A DNA stretch of 64,000 nt from Oxyruncus cristatus (taxonomy: Eukaryota > Chordata > Aves > Passeriformes > Cotingidae): contig VXAY01002814.1 in assembly GCA_013399855.1 (NCBI GenBank), forward strand, positions 1,879,912-1,943,911, read 5' to 3'. Both the position numbers and the translations under genes were made by a program. Positions 40,665 through 55,600 of this stretch are shown here, piece after piece. The notes under the pieces are model-generated. The model saw only the letters and a list, made by a program, of their open reading frames with translations. It was not told the origin of the DNA and made no database searches. How positions within the stretch are numbered: the stretch's first letter is position 1; the number at the start of each line of letters is the position of its first letter.

Positions 40665-43600
40665 CTAAAGAATATTAAAGGAAACAAACAAATTAGGTAT
40701 AGCATATCAAAACCTAGGAAAATAGGAACACTACATAAAGTGTAGTTAAGAGATATCAAGACAAGCAATTTGTCAATTTAAAAATAATTGTAAATTATTG
40801 CCTTTTTAAGAAAAAGTAATTCTTACTATTATTATGAAAATTAAACTTGCAAAAAATTAATATTATAAATTTACACATTGCTTAGAGGTCTGTATTCCAT
40901 GAAGAACTAAGCACTTGAATGCTGAGGCAACAGTAAAAACATTACCTGGGATCCACTTCTTTTTCCTGTTCTTTTGTGAAAATAAAAAAATCCTCTTTCC
41001 TAGTGAATTTCGAAGAGTTTGAGATTTTTTTGGAGATGGGAGAACACTGTATATTTTTCAGCTCTTGAGAAGCATTTGAGTGATTGTTTTCTTGAAAATT
41101 GAACTGCAACATTAAAGTTAAAAAGTGTATATGGTTAAAACAACTACCAGAAGGAGGAACTGCCAGATTGTTGTAGAATGTAGTGCAGGTATTTAATTGA
41201 TATACCGCATAGAAAAGCTATCAAATTGAGTTCAAATAGTTTGGAAATCATGCTATATGAAGTAAATTCATGTCTTATTTCTTTGTACTAGGAATATCAC
41301 ACTGAACACAGGATGCATGTGGGTTTGGACAACACAGGTTCAGAAATTCAGGATGCCCAAACTGATTCATGAGTCAGAGATGCGGCAAATATGTTTACAT
41401 ATTTAATACTCTAACAACAGAAAATTCTGTTAGCAGTATATTTTTTACTCACCAAAGTTATATTTCTACTCTGTAGAGATAAATTCCCTTTTGATGTGCT
41501 ACCGACCATGGAAACATCTGAGTTCTGAATATTGGTCTCATCATGTACTGTGTATGAACTGAAAATACCAAGTTGAATAATTTCAGTATTTTTACAGAAG
41601 TGCAAAATTATTTGCTTTTCAGTTCAGGATTTTCTACTTACTTCCCCACTCACTTAAATAAAAAAAAGATAATATAATTCAACAACTCATACCTTTTAAA
41701 TGTTGAAATTTCACTCACTTTTATGAGTGAACAGCTTTCTATATATTTAACTATATAGATACATGTGAAATACAATAGAGAAAATATTTTAAACTAGTAA
41801 AATTCTAAAATAGTAATAAATTAGATGACTCTTACTCTTGTGAAATCGTATTTGTGGCTGTGCTTCTTGTATACTGGCAAAGGGGTTCACACTCATCTGG
41901 AATTTGAAGGCAGGTATTTCCATGTTCTATTTAAGAATGAAAGTTTTAAAAACAGAATTAAAAAGCAGCCAAAACCTTTTGTAAATATTTCACATTGTAT
42001 GATAAATAATAGTTTGAAAATTATTCAAACGTCTTAATACTTGAAATATTTCTTCTGTGGGTTTTGGTCTAATGTAAAGATAAGCACAGATATGGAGTCA
42101 GATAAAATATCAATTATGCAGTTGCAGACCAATTGTGACTTTCTCAACTCTCCCTTCTGTATTAGATTTGTCACAATATATGACATTTAAGATAGAGTAA
42201 TAAGCCTAGCAGTGAAGTCAATCAATCAAATATTTCAGGTAGTTCTTTTCATTGTATACTACATTAATTTTTTTCTCAAGTAATGACCTGTAGAATAACT
42301 TGTATGTAGGAAACAAAGAAGTTTGTTGAAATAACCTTACCTAATTCTCTACTGACGAAGTTACTAGCAAGTACTAATTTGTCATCATCAATATCATCCC
42401 AAATATCATCTCTCATTTCAAAGTCCACATCCAAAGCGTCTGAAAAACAAGATCTGCTTTTATCTGTATCAGTAAACTTATACATTAAATATTTTTAACA
42501 TTTTTGTATGCCATTGTCTCTTGGCTCTTCTCACTCACAAAATACTTGGTGTCATTTTCAAACTGGCTGAGGGTGCACTCGATCCCACTGTCCACATTGC
42601 CGACAAAAATGTTAAAATTATGCAGTATAGCTGCCAACACTTAAGGCAGTATGAACTAAAAAAGTGTCAGTTCATTTCAGCACCGTGTTTCTTACATGTC
42701 TGAGTATGATCTAAACACTGGAGCTGCAGCTTCTCAGCCAAATTAATCAAACTCTGACTTACATCAGTCTACTGTCACCAAACACAAAAAGGCATGCAGT
42801 GAGGAGAACATCATAGTTACATACTGATAATGAAGACTGATCATTTAACACTAAATACAAAAACACCTGTGACCTTTTAGGTGGAAGAGAAACAGAAAGA
42901 GGAATTTTGCCAACTGCCAAAGAAAAGCTCATGTTTCACTAACTTCTTTCATCAAAAAGAAAACAGATATTTATAGATAAAGGGGTAAAATGCCTCTTGT
43001 ATTACTACTGGCTTCAGAGGAAATACACTACAATAATACTTTTCAGAAAGTATATATTTGGACCTTTATATATTTGATTTAAGCATTAACATTTTCTTTT
43101 AAACATTTAAATGTTTAGACCTACATTAGAAATTCTTGCAGATACCAGAACAAAAGCCAATTAAGGCCAATACAATTCCCCATACATTCAGTGTTCTACA
43201 GTGCTATACTAGTTGCTGTAGTGATTTCAGCGAGTTTATCACTATATGCAGATAAAAACAGTGAAAATTGTAAATTCAAACATTAGCAATAACTTACTAC
43301 TCTTTCCATAATTCCAGGGTTGCATTTGTTTCTGAGATACTCCTAAGCTATTAACATTGTCTACTTGGTCCACTGGAGGTGAGAAAGACAACTGTTTATT
43401 GCTAGACCTATCAAAAAAAGAAATAAAATCAGTGACAAAACAGTTGCAGAAAGGTGCAAAATAATTTTATTCACAAAAGTTCTAGTAGTTACAACTAAAT
43501 ATACTGTTTAAAGTAAGAAAGATTTCCATTTTATTATTTATATTAATCAGTACCTTGGGAATGCTGGCAACGAAGATTTAGGTGTAAAACCAAATTGTTT

Positions 43601-46600
43601 GAGATCCACATTTTGAGCTTGATTTAACATCTGCATCTAAAGAAAACAAAATATTTTAACTTTTAAGATACAAACATACTGAGAACTGTTATTTTTTTTT
43701 TAACAAGTTTAATAGCATCATTAATATTCTATCAAGTTAGCATAATATTTAAATGTCCTATATAAAACCTTTCTGATGTCTGCTTATCTAATGTAATCAG
43801 TTAAAAAGGTTTGAATTATGTGCTTCTAGTGGAGCTATCCAAGCACCCTGCAAAAGCCAGACTGGTTCACTCTTATCTGTGTTAGCTATAGGCTAAATAA
43901 TCCTGTATTGCAAACAAACAAGTAAATAAAACTGAGGAGGAAATAAAACCCTCCAATACCTCAAATGTTATTCTTGCTGCAGAAAGACCTGGTTTAACCT
44001 TACATTCAAAGGGATAAAGTGCAAGCCATGAAATCTTTCACAGGTTAAAAACCAATATGGATGTTTTTCTTACAAAAATGGATCTACCTGCCAGTGAAAG
44101 AAAATCTCTTAGTAGCATGACTCGAAAAAATACCACTGTTTCATATTTTGCCCAAACCAAGCCACTGTACAGTTCCTTTCAACAATATCTTTGAACCTCA
44201 CTCACCACAATCTATCAAACACCGTAAGAGGCGAAACAGAGTACATGCACAAAAGTGGACCATTGGAAGTGTTCCAAGCAGCAGCAGAACCTCTTAAGAG
44301 ATTCCTGAACCTTTGTCGTTATTTGCTTTTTGCATCCACTCAGAAAAGGCAAATTTGACTGTTCATACTTACTTAAAAAATTCTCTGTGCAAACAATACA
44401 TACCAATACATAACAGATTAAAATAAATGTATTAAATGGCTGACTGTATTCAAATGAACCTTTAGCCGCTTTACTGGGGGTATAGATGAAATTGAGTTCC
44501 TGCTCCTTAAGTCAGCTAGGTACACAGAAAACTGTGTATCACCATTCATCTGTGACTTTGGAGGTACTCCAGTTTTACCTGAGAAAATGAAATAAAATCA
44601 TCTTCAGAATACTTTATTACAGATAAATCCTAATTATTCTCAAATCAATGGAAACTTTGCCACTAAGCTTAGTATCTTCTCTTAGAAGATTCTAAAAGAT
44701 ATAACACGCTAATTAAAATATTTAACATACCAATATTAATATAAAGGTGTAACAAGCTTGACATTTTTCTTAAATTATATGCTAGATGGTCTGAAAAATA
44801 TTCTCAATCACTGTAGTGCCTATAAAAGTGTTATTCACAAGGCTTTCTATAAACTGCTTTTGTGGCTGCATCATAGCAACAACTCCGGTCTGATTCTCTT
44901 GCTTGTGCTGCTTCTCTTGATGTAGCCACTGGTATGAAGGAAGCTATTCTAAATCATATTTGTCCAAAAAGTATCAGAAATAGTAGATTGAATGACACTC
45001 ACAGCAGTCATGCCCACACACATCTTTATTTTTACAGCGATGGTTGCATTCTCTGTTTCCATATTTCCTGTAAGCAATCTCTTGTTTAGATCTGTCTCCT
45101 AGATAAATAAATATAGAAATTCAAACAGTAATATTAGATATCAAACACCCATGATTTTTCTTACTTTCAAAATCATCAAAGAATTGCACTGTAGTAGTAC
45201 GTGACAAGCAGAAGCAGCAGCACTTTACTTTTATTACCTTTGAGAAGAAACAGCATGGATAAATAGAGATCTAGCTCCCTACTGACAGCAAAATTCAATT
45301 TTCTGTTGACTTTGGAATTAGCCAGATATTGTGATCTGACCATTTACCTGTATCTACTTTTGCTCCTGGCAGATTTTGTGGTGAGCCACAACATACATCA
45401 ACTGTAGACTCAGCTTTCAGTTTTCGATTTGTAGCCACCTTTCGTCCCTCTGTTTTCGGTCTTAAATAAAAGGCTGTATATGCTTGCTGTATATCAAAGC
45501 CAACTTTGAACAGAAAAAGACAAAAATATTTAAAACTGCTCTAAACTGTTTCTAAACTACTGATTATCTTCAGTTTTCTAAAGTGTTTAAGAAAACATAA
45601 ATGTTATTCAAAGGTCATGGAAATTTGTTAAGATAATGTCCCATTAAAAGGGCACTTTTATATGAACAGATTCTTTATGATTGAGATTAAAAATGCTAGA
45701 TATTTTCAGAAAGTTATACAGTTAGTAGAAGAACAAAAAATTGGTCTCTTTAACTGAATGTTTCTGTATTGTTTTAAAACTACATTTATCTATGGCTTTG
45801 CACTGACAATATGAATTTTTAAAATGTGCTACAGTCTGTGCTCAGTAACAGCAGCAGCTCTGCATTGGCAAAGGCATAAAATGAGTATAGTTGACAGTAG
45901 TTTTGAAATTGAATGCTAATAATGGTTCTATTTCTAATTAAACCAAGATTCATATGAGACTGAGAGACACCCTCTGTAAAGAGATTATTTTTGTCTTTTA
46001 TTAGGGAAATAAAATTTCCTGGAAATATTGCTGGAAAACTTTTAAAAAATGTGAGATGTCCTTCAAGCCTGAAACAGAAGCCGACTTCAAAATAACTAGA
46101 GACTAGGAAGATCTGGTTTTAGCCTAGTTTCACTGTCACCAGTTTCAGAGAAATTAACTGTTGTGTTGAGTTTTACTGAACTCAGTACAATGTGTAGATA
46201 GCCAAGTAGCAATAAAAGGACAAACTCCCTTCATTTCTGTTTGGTTAGCAAACCCTTTTTTTCCAGAGCCACAGGTTTAGCCATAGAAATATAGAGTATT
46301 CCAGGCTTATCAATGTGATAATCTCAATACTCAATGTTTACCAAGGAAGCATCAACTCCATTTCAGTTTATCTAGCACACAGCAATCTTCTTTACAGGTG
46401 GGGTATGATGATAGAATTTAATAGAGCCAGTCTATTTTTAAATTGTATTTCAAAGTTCTGTGTTTCAAGGTCATAATGATCTCTCCTCATCTGCTGCTAT
46501 AATTCCAGTTATATGGAAATTGACATTCAGGGAACAATGCTTAAATCTGCACATGTTAAGGCACAAGATTTTCAACTGTAGAAGTTTCTTGCTACTGAAG

Positions 46601-49600
46601 CAGCAATGAATCCATATCTAATACCTCTTTACCACTATGCAAAACATAACCATTCACAAAGACATAAATAAACCTATCAGCCTGATAGGTTATCCCAACT
46701 GAAAGTTAACTTACTGGAAGGCAAAGGACAGAAGAGAATTGTAATCTCAACCAACAGAGCAAAATAATGTCTCCCAGAAACAGTTTCCCAGTTCCTTAGT
46801 ATGGTAGTAAATGAAATAAACAGGTAAGTAATTAGGACCGGTAGTATGCAACCCAGTAAAACATGTGATAGAGTTTTGTTTCCAGACCAGCTCATTTTGT
46901 TATATTTTTGGCTTGATATAAAGTGTTTTAATAATTAATTCAGAATTCTTATGCAGTTGTTTTTTAATTCAAAGCATACCGCAACCTACCATAATCTGAA
47001 CTAATTAAATTTATACTAATGTCTTCTGACTTAAGAGCTCTTTTCACTTCAATTTTCTTTGTCCAATTTCCAGTTTTCAGCAGCACAGAATCCCTGTAAG
47101 GCATCAGTAAAGTTTTGTTAGACAGGGACAATGAAAACAAGACTGTATACTACAGTATCTGCAACAAGTGAAAGAGTCTGTATTTGGTCTTAGTTCTTTG
47201 GGTTTGTTTGATAAGTGGTCTAAGAATAACCTTCCAGTGATACATGATTTATGGCCACAAGAGAGGTGGGATCCTGCAGATCAGCTTAAGTTGGGCCAGA
47301 AGTGCCAGACTTCAGTCACAATTCTCATGAAGGTCAGGCAGTTGGAAAAGATTTTGTTTCTCTTTTCCCATTTGCTTCAAGCATCTCTTTAGCTAACTGG
47401 AGAATTTAAAAAATATAATTAAAGAAATATAGCTAACAGGAGCTAAAGTAACAACTGTAGAATATATCTTTTTAATAGGTATTTTGCTTGGTTTATATTT
47501 ATGAGAAATTATTATGACTTTCATAATACAACATCAATGTTGTACAGATATTTACACAGACTCTCTGCACTGACAAGCACACTGACATGTTTTTGGGGTC
47601 TCTGAATCTTGTGCAGCATTTTAAATGACAACAATGACTAGGAAATGCTGTAGAATAATTTTGCACTATTAGGCATCAGTAGGAAGTATTGCAAAAACTG
47701 CAAGTCACAGAACAGATTAAAAGCCAACACCCTTAAAAGATTTGAGGCAAAAAAACCTGATCATACATACATAATTTTCTGATTAAAAATGACTTGGTTG
47801 TCAGCATCTCCTATGACCAGTGTAACATAGTGAAAGTCTGTTGCTGTTCTCTTTGTCTGTAGCTGCTCATAGTTTGTTAATTTGACGGTTACTAAGATTT
47901 CAGCCAATGTATCACTGTATTTTGGAAGCTAGGGAAAATGATATAGAAGACATAACTGCTAAAATATGCAAAATAAAATACACTCTCCCATAAACTTCTA
48001 GCTGTTGATACAAAAGCTCAATTCAAGCAATTTGAATTTGTGGTACAATTTTTATTTGTTGTTCTGAGACACTATCATACAGTTTGAACTTGCCCTAGCT
48101 GAATATCCTAAATTTGATTAAGTATTGAGAATAAAAGGCAAATGCAAAGAGAAATATGCAAGATATAGAACTTATATTTTGGCATCCCAACATTCCTCAA
48201 TAAGATATTTATAACTTAAATCTTTGTTCTGAGAATCACACTATTCATCTAGTATTATGTCAAATGAAAAACTAAACCAGAACTGACTGTTATAACAATA
48301 GTATTTCACACATCTATTGAGTTCTTAACTTCAAAGATGTCTTCATTTGTACCAACTTTAAGGTTATTTTTCAAATGTTGCATTTCAGAAAGGTAGAGTG
48401 GCTCTGTGATCCATTTCAAGATAAAATGCATATCAGAACCTTGAAGCATATCAGAACCTTGAAGCACATGTGGAACTGTACCCTTCCTTTGAAAAGGCAC
48501 CAACTAGGTTAATGTAATAATTTACTGTTTCTCTATATTCCTAACTGTGATGCAGAAAATAAATATGAGTTAATGCCTCTTCAGTAAGTTTTATTTGGAT
48601 GTTTTTCTGTCTCTAGGGTTTGTTTATATTCAAGATAGAAGAGACCTCTCAGACCCACATATAAAGCTAGAATGTGAATATACTGGTTTGCATCTGTAAC
48701 ATAAAAGGCTATTAATGAGAGAGAGGGGCCAATATATTATAGGGAATGTCTATTCCAAGGCTCTCCTTCAATGTTTAAGAGTTTCATTGTATACTAAGTT
48801 AAAAGGAGGTCACAATATTGTGTAATCTTCTATCAGCAAAGACTCAAAATTTCTTTAAGTCAGTATTTGCTCTTACATTTAATAATACCAGCATAAAAAA
48901 AACATACAATAGATAGAAAAGCATTTACCTGTTCAATATCAAGTTCATATTTTGGAAGGTGCAAAACAGACTCTTTTATCTGGTTTCCAAAAGGAGGATG
49001 TCTGTTTAAAATCTGCAAAGATTGAATTTAATTTCAGATACATTCAGCTGATTAGAGATGCCAAGAGAAATGTAAATCCAAGGAATCCAAGTCACCTGAG
49101 TAATTATGCTAGTAACAAAAGCCCTTATCACTCCTGGTTCTCTACTGTCAGGGATGCACAGAATAGCAACATTACCTAAAGAAAATTCCAGTACTTTTTC
49201 ATGTTGCTACTGCTTCTGATCAGGTAACAGCCAATGATCTAGACAATGACCTCAAAACCTGACTACTCAGGTTTTATGAGATGACTCTTCTATGTTGCCC
49301 TAGCTTCAACCAAAACGAAACAAATGACAAGAAAAACCACAAAAAGGGCAGAAACAAGAAATCAAATTCCTAAAGTTAAAATAGAAAAACCCAAGTAAGA
49401 TTGGTTTCCTTTAGAAGTCTGTTATATCTTCCAAAACACTGGAATAACAGTTTCCTCAGGAAAGAAGCCAAGAACCAAAGAACTTGCCCTGGGGTAAAAT
49501 CTAACTTCCCTAAAATAGGAAATGCTTTATAGATGATTCAGAAGAGTTTTACTCTATCGCTATCTCAAACTAGCAATAATGGAAATTGGGGATTCTCATA

Positions 49601-52600
49601 ACCAACATACATTAAGAGAAACTGTATATATTTCCTTTTATATTTTTTCTAACGGTCCCCAAAGGGAAATGCATATTGTCCTTTCTTTTGAACTATGTTA
49701 ATGATGAAATTCTACATATTTAAGCAACTGCTTTCCAAACCCAGCCAAATCAGTGAAATAATTCACATTAAATTTGCTACAATAAAACATCATACATATT
49801 TTCAAGGAGAAACAGCAGTAGTTACACACTTTTTAAAAATTCACTAGTAAAAATGAATAAACCAACTAAACCCCTAAATCTTGCTACAATCATAAAGCAG
49901 ATATATATTAATCATACTGTTTTAACTGATGATAGTATTAATACTCAATATTTTCCTTATCATATTTATCTGTGTACAAAATAATAAATTACCAATTCAA
50001 GTTCCCTTGCATTTATGTCTTCAATTTTTTTAAATGACGTCAGCCCAGCACTGACCATAGCATTTGACAGTGATACACCTGTGAAAAATTTAAGGTATAT
50101 GCTGTTAAAGACAATCAATAACCTCAAATTATTCAGAAGAACTGCACTATAGCAGGTAAAATCAAAGCATAAATAATTTTATATCACATTTGACCCAGCT
50201 TTCTGCCCAGCATATCTCTACATTTCTTTGCAGTGGATTAAATATTTTAGTATTATTTAATTTCTCCACTTGTAAAGTGAGAAAAAGAAATGCAACACAA
50301 ATCAAACATGAAAATATTCAGTATTTCAATACTGACAATTTTTAGTTACATTTTCCTCAGAAAGCCAGATTTTAGATCACTTTCTACAAGAATCAAGAAA
50401 TGTGTTCTGCATATTATATGATGAAAAAAGTACGTTACACCCTATTCTTTGTGTCAGTTTTTTTTCCCTATCCAAAGAATTATTTAACTACGTTAAAATC
50501 ATAAGGATCAAAACATTTTTGAGCAAGATAATAAGGAAAGTCACTGTAAAACTGCATTTATTTGAATCTTCTAGGAGTGTTTACAGAATTGGCAAAAAAT
50601 TTTCCTACGGCATATCTGCCATAAAAGCAGACTGGCAGAGAATTCCATATACAATTTTGTTCCTCTTTGTGATTCACAGTACTTCCAGTGAGATTTAGAC
50701 TTATCACAGCATATGAAAAGGAACTTAACTGACTTGAAACTACAGCTACTACAGTAACTGCAATGATTTGAGATAAAACATAGTACCAAATACTTAGAAT
50801 GAGTACATGGATCCTTCTCAGATAATTCTGCAAAATAGTAAAAGAGATCTGAAAATTAAGTGGGAAGCCCCTCTAGAAACTTTTAGGTTGCTTCTTGGAA
50901 GACATTACAGCAATGTTATAATAAAAGACTCATTTCAACTCAAGAATTCAATGATTTAGAGACAGAGAAGACCTTTTGTCCTTCTCTATTTGAACTTTTG
51001 GGTCTGACTTAGGGAAAGCATCTTTTACCATCTCCCCTTTCCTTTGCAGAAGCTCTGCAGTCTGAAGACTAAAGACTCTCATGTATTACTTCCTGAAGCT
51101 AGAGCTCTTGCCCTGTTTCCTTATAACTGAAGCTGAAGACTAGTTCCTTTGTCATAATTCCTAAAATGGCAGAAAAATTTCCACCAGTGAAGAAAATACC
51201 AGATATAAATAAAACTCTTTAACATCATCTACAATTCTGATAAGAGAATAAAGCAGAGGTGGAAATCAAATTAAACAGGTAGTAAACGCGATGAAATCCT
51301 GCATGGCAACTGATCATCATTCTGTCTGTCAGAACAAGCAAACAGAAATCAAGCATACCATTCAGCAACAAGAGAGATCATTAATGGACAAGAGTTGTAG
51401 AAATGCAGTAAGAATTCAACTGAATCATCAATCTTAGTGCAGCCAAGTGTCAGTTAAAGAACGGTTACTCTTATACTGATTACGAAGCCTTTTTTAAGAT
51501 TCAAAAAATAACATACTGAGGTAAGAGTTTAAAAACTGCTACATGGTATCAGCAAATTTCTGTGAACTCAATTCATTTAACTTCACAGAGACATAGAATA
51601 AGTTTAGCAGCCATTGAGAGAGGTCAAGAATCAGACATCATACTATAGGTATCAATTCAGAATTTGACTTAGGAAAACAGTGATTTGTTAGAACAATGTT
51701 CAAAAGAAGCCTTTGAGGGGAACAAATGATACTTTGAAAGTCAGCAGTTCTTAGCAGCATATGCTGAAAGAGCTATGACAGCACAAGAAAAATGTACCAA
51801 AAAACCCCCAAAATTGGACAGATACGTGTAGATATAGCACTTACATTATTAAGAATCTAAGCATGACTTTATTTTATTGAATATAGTGTACAGGAAGGAT
51901 TTGTCTACACTGCAAGTGCCACACTTACTCCACTCATCCTAACTCCCCAGAAATGCTGAACACGAGGCAGATCCCTCAGATGACTGTGTTGCCATCGGCT
52001 CAGGTGTGGAGTAGCGGAAATTGTTCCCAGCACACCGTACTGTGCAGTGCACAAGCTAACAAGCCTTGTCCCTTGCTTTGAATCCACATGAATGAAGCAC
52101 TACAGCTTCTGCACTTGAGCTGGCAAGGCTGTAATGTACTGGACAACATGAATTTTCTGGTTTAGCCATTCTCTCATTTGTAGATCTCTGTGCTATGCAG
52201 TTTGGTATGGAGCGTGTGTGTCTTTAAAGAAGAAATACAGAGAAGGCTGCAGTGAATTCTGAAAGCATGAAGGTGTGATAAGACCAGACATCAAAGCAGG
52301 GAGCTATACGACTACCTCAAACAAGTATGACTACATTTTTGTAACACAGAGGACTCAAAAATTTCTCAACTCCTTTTCAAATAATTATGACAAGCCGGTA
52401 CTTCCAGCTGGAAGTTCATCCAATAACAGGATACAGTGATAGGAGAAAGATCATTAGAAACTTTTGATCATCATGTGTGTAAGAACCTCATGCACAATAA
52501 ATTTATTTCTATTTCAGGATTTCTATCCATGTCAATGCGAATTAAAGGGCTTTCATGCACATGAGTAAGAGGAACTACAGTGACAGCTGCTTGGAAAGGA

Positions 52601-55600
52601 AGGCATAGCCTAGTCAGAGACATGTAATCACACAGATGTAGAATATGCCTAAGACACTGAGATGAGCATTAAGAAATACGAACAATTCTGAAATACTTTG
52701 AAATCCTGAAGGAAAGTACTGAACAGTTCATTTTTGTTATGATAGATTCTTCTGACAACTGTGGTACTCAACGGTGGCAAATGAGTAATTACGAGACTAA
52801 TTTTATTATGTAAGCAGACATCACAGAAACTAGCAGGCTAATGAGAAGTTTTGATTCTCTATCAGATTACACTTCTATAATTTCAGTCTAGTACCTACCA
52901 ATTTTTTCCAATTGTTTAGACACATGAAGTGAATTTTCCCAAAGTCTGCATCTGAAACACTTTGCTAAAATCAAGGAGTTTAATAAAGCAGAAAAGTTGT
53001 TCTTAGATGATGCCAGAAAGTCAGATAACCCTGTAAAAATAAGATTGACTTATATTAATCAAATAAAATGTAGCTTATTTGTATCTGTACAAAAAAAAGG
53101 ATTAAATTTTACCATACATCTAGTAACTCGTAAGCCATTTCTAAATATTCTGCCAGTATCTTGTGTCAAAGTAAAGTCTTGAACTGGAATACATCCCAGC
53201 TGAGCCTGTATGAGACTGGAAAAAGAATTTTTTTGACATACAAGCCATATTATAAAAAAAGTACAATAACATTTAAAAAAAAAAAAAGAAAATACAGAAA
53301 AGAAGCAATGAAATGCAAGATCTAGTCCTCTGTAAAATGACAAATTTTACCAAGGACTTCAACAGCCATAAAATGACAGTTTTTCAATAAAAAAATATCA
53401 GGACAATATTTACCAGTTTATTTTCATTTCTCTTGTTTTTATCTTCCCCTCCATTGGAAACCTATGCAGGAAAACATACATATTTTCTACAATTCATTGT
53501 ATTTATTGCTAAGAAGGTACTTTTATTCTTCAATGTATTTTTTTTGTACCTGATAGTTATTTTGTCCTTGTCTTTATTCAAAGTGTTCAGTATTTTCTTT
53601 TCATTTGTTCTTAACTTGACATCCAGAAATTCTGTGCAGTTGGAGATCATTGTAATCTGTAGCAATTAGGTTTTTATTAATTGTTTTTATTTGCCATTTT
53701 TTCTATCACTTCTTCCAACTTTTGTTTTTTAAAAGAACGCTTTAAAAATTTTATTGTCTCAACACTATGACCATGAAAAGGCACTCAATCAGTTCTTTCT
53801 AATACTGACCAACTTTCTTTAATTCTCCTATAAGGCTATTATATAACAAAAAGGGAAAATTTTCTTTCAGCTTTTGGATTACTATTTCACCTGAAGTTAT
53901 CTAAAATTAACCACACTGCTAACACTTTATCACATACAAGGCAAATACAAACAGCTTTTTCCATCTGTTAAGTATTTCATTTTATTTTCTTCATACTTTA
54001 ATAACAAAGATAGCCACAAGAGAACAGGCATTCTATTTTTTCATGGCAAATCTGTTCTACCATAGTATTTGCTTGAAAACAAAATGTCTTTTGTGACTTA
54101 ACAGTAGCAATAACAACCTATTATCTGACAGAGGAAAGTAGCTTAAAAATAGAAAGACAATTCCTTTAAAAGTAAAATCTGCTCTTGATGCAGTTGGTTT
54201 TTGCAACAAAAATACTACTAAACCACAAAACAGTACAATGTTTAATAAATAAACAGAACAGCTTCACCAGCTTTCTCTCTCATCTTCATAAGCAAGGTTA
54301 GTGAGGTTAGAAAGAGTTGGAAATCAAAAGATCTCAAACACAAGGCCTCAAAAATACCCTATCTAGAATTTAATTAGATGCATTCTCTAAAACTTTACAT
54401 AAACAAAGACTGAGCTCTTTAAAATAAACAAAACCTTCTGCTTCTTATCTTAGATTCTGTATATAATCAACTGAACATACGTAAATTTTCTTTAAAAAGT
54501 TAAATTACCAATTCATTTAAAGTCTCAGTTCCCTTAATTGTGAAAAATTGCTTCACTGTATCAAATGCAATATAATACCACGCCATTAATCTTCCAGTCT
54601 CTGTAAAAGAAGAATATGCCTTAAAAAATAAATATGCCAAGTCTATTTTAGTGAGTTGGGGTTTTTTTAAGTCACAAAATTTAACTACTTTTCTTATTAC
54701 AGGCCTCTCTGAGATTTACCACTGACTCAGTATGTTATTGCCCCCAGTGTCTGAGGGGCATTACTGACCCAATCATGGAATGGCAGAAAGAACCATGTGC
54801 CAGTTAGTTTTCTCCAGTGGAGATTAATTCACACTAACATGCCAGGCAGTGAACTGTGGTCGCTGAGAAGACAACCACCTCTAGCAGAGGACTGCAGACA
54901 CGAGCAGATATTGATAAAACCTGTCCGTTATCACACCGTGACACATCCAATTATCCTGTCACAATGTTATGCAATTTTCTCCTATTCTGCAACAAATTTT
55001 CAGCAACAAGAAAAGATCGTTCTCTTAATGTTGATCCATGACTTGTTAAAGACACCTGTTCCTATATTCTAGTCAAACAATCTCTCAGATTCTGTTCTCT
55101 ACTCCATTTGTGTACTCCAAGTACTGGATCACAAGAATAGCTGTGACCCTTTGTAGTTCACTACTATCTCAACATCACTTCTGAAAAGCAGTTTATTTTA
55201 AAAAACTGTTACCTGTTGGTTTGAAATTATTTGCCTCATCCATCCTGATCAAATCAAAAGATGATAAATCATTTAAGTTCTTCAGACACAGTTCTGTCAA
55301 AAATTTGGAAATATCTGTATTTTTAGTACATGCAGAAAAACTACGTACAGACCAGAAACATCATCAAATTGCTATGAATGTATACCCAAGTAATCCCACT
55401 GTACTCAAGTAAAGGTTTTAGAATATGATCCTGCTTCTACTAAAGCTGGTGGTTAACTTCTGCCTGGGGAAACTCACGGGACAACCCGACTCTTTTCCAG
55501 CAAAGCAAAAGTAGCAATGGAAAAGAAACAATGCTGGAACGTAGGCTGCCATATTCAATTGTGAATGACAGACTGGAAAGCCCACAGCATTTATACAAAA

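Noticed and set aside
48952..49179. Plus-strand open frame overlapping HFM1 exon 18
   Set aside because: It is the antisense shadow of a real exon plus intron sequence.
50402..50833. Overlapping open frames on both strands inside the largest HFM1 intron
   Set aside because: No acceptor and donor pair keeps the HFM1 frame here, exons 16 and 17 already join in phase, and the residues match nothing.
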